Origin: Circinella minor
Lineage: Eukaryota > Mucoromycota > Mucoromycetes > Mucorales > Lichtheimiaceae
DNA length: 17,907 nucleotides
Direction of reading: 5' to 3'
Assembly: GCA_016758965.1 (NCBI GenBank)
Contig: JAEPRB010000483.1
Location: 1-17,907 of the forward strand
Positions within the stretch are counted from its first letter, which is position 1. The number at the start of each line of letters is the position of its first letter. Positions 17,761-17,907 of the stretch are shown here, one piece after another. The notes beneath the pieces are model-generated. The model worked only from the letters and a program-made list of their open reading frames with translations, did not search any database and was not told the DNA's origin. Both the position numbers and the translations under genes were made by a program.

Positions 17761-17907
17761 ATGATATATATAAAAAAAAGAAACGCATCAACAGAACCCA
17801 AGTCTTACAGTAGACTCAGCAATAATACTAGCTTTTTACGTGCTGTGTTCGATAGCCTGACGCAACTCGTACGTGGACAATCTATACAACAAAAAGAACA
17901 ACACGCA
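17761..17907 (+). other. Start of a further gene at the window edge: 5' leader or partial CDS
   Basis: GC content rises sharply after about 17785 compared with the preceding kilobase. One + frame is open from ATG 17761 to the last base (49 codons; contains NNTSFLRAVFDSLTQLVRG), with no stop. However, that ATG overlaps a TATA-like string (TATATATAAAAAAAA, 17765-17779). The final bases are also A/C-rich like a fungal 5' leader (ACAACAAAAAGAACAACAC). I therefore cannot decide between a 5'UTR with its TATA box and an incomplete coding region. Codons such as CTG, ACG and CTC are rarer in the recognised genes here, which favours leader. No product is recognised. Confidence 0.35.

Noticed and set aside
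17830..17880. Possible tRNA (GTTCGATAGCC resembles a T-loop)
   Set aside because: The flanking bases do not pair into a T stem, and no acceptor stem or anticodon arm can be drawn on either strand.

Overview
The window is nuclear DNA from an intron-bearing eukaryote, most likely an early-diverging (Mucoromycota-type) fungus. The evidence is very AT-rich intergenic DNA full of A/T homopolymers and microsatellites, AT-biased codons (TTA, GAA, AAT, CAA), short GT-AG introns (72-160 nt in the best-resolved gene), and compact, ordinary eukaryotic housekeeping genes. The fungal placement is inference from gene style and protein resemblance; no search was run. No prokaryotic operon, CRISPR array, rRNA or convincing tRNA is visible.

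Layout. (1) 239-880, + strand: the 3' exons of a RNase P/MRP protein subunit gene (RPP30/Rpp1 family), with the 5' end missing or off the window. (2) 881-4643: a long stretch poor in genes, with some splice-like fragments (1565-1613, 1761-1798, 2130-2162, 2462-2599, 2690-2900). It also holds a 484-bp element with inverted ends (4070-4553), related to neither neighbour, which carries internal copies of its own end motif and a 40-codon ORF. (3) 4905-5486 and 6674-6973, + strand: two unrecognised acidic, low-complexity proteins, the first with a probable 5'UTR intron; between them is a 43-codon ORF (6331-6462). (4) 7904-9403, - strand: an intronless DEAD-box RNA helicase of the mitochondrial DDX28/Mrh4 type. 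It is divergent from (5) 9677-13460, + strand: a ten-exon gene for the alpha subunit of the AP-2 endocytic adaptor (968 residues when spliced), which contains two micro-exons of 8 and 15 nt. (6) 13915-16110, - strand: an intronless cytosolic-type arginyl-tRNA synthetase, convergent with the AP-2 gene, with an N-terminal extension that looks like a GST-type domain. Three Gcn4/AP-1-like sites lie upstream of it. (7) 16111-17907: non-coding AT-rich DNA ending in a GC-richer edge that is probably the start of the next gene.

The genes do not form a pathway. They serve RNA processing (RNase P), mitochondrial RNA or ribosome work (helicase), endocytosis (AP-2) and translation (ArgRS). The most notable points are the AP-2 alpha micro-exons, the GST-like extension of ArgRS with its apparent amino-acid-control promoter, the nested inverted-repeat element at 4070-4553, and the two orphan acidic proteins.
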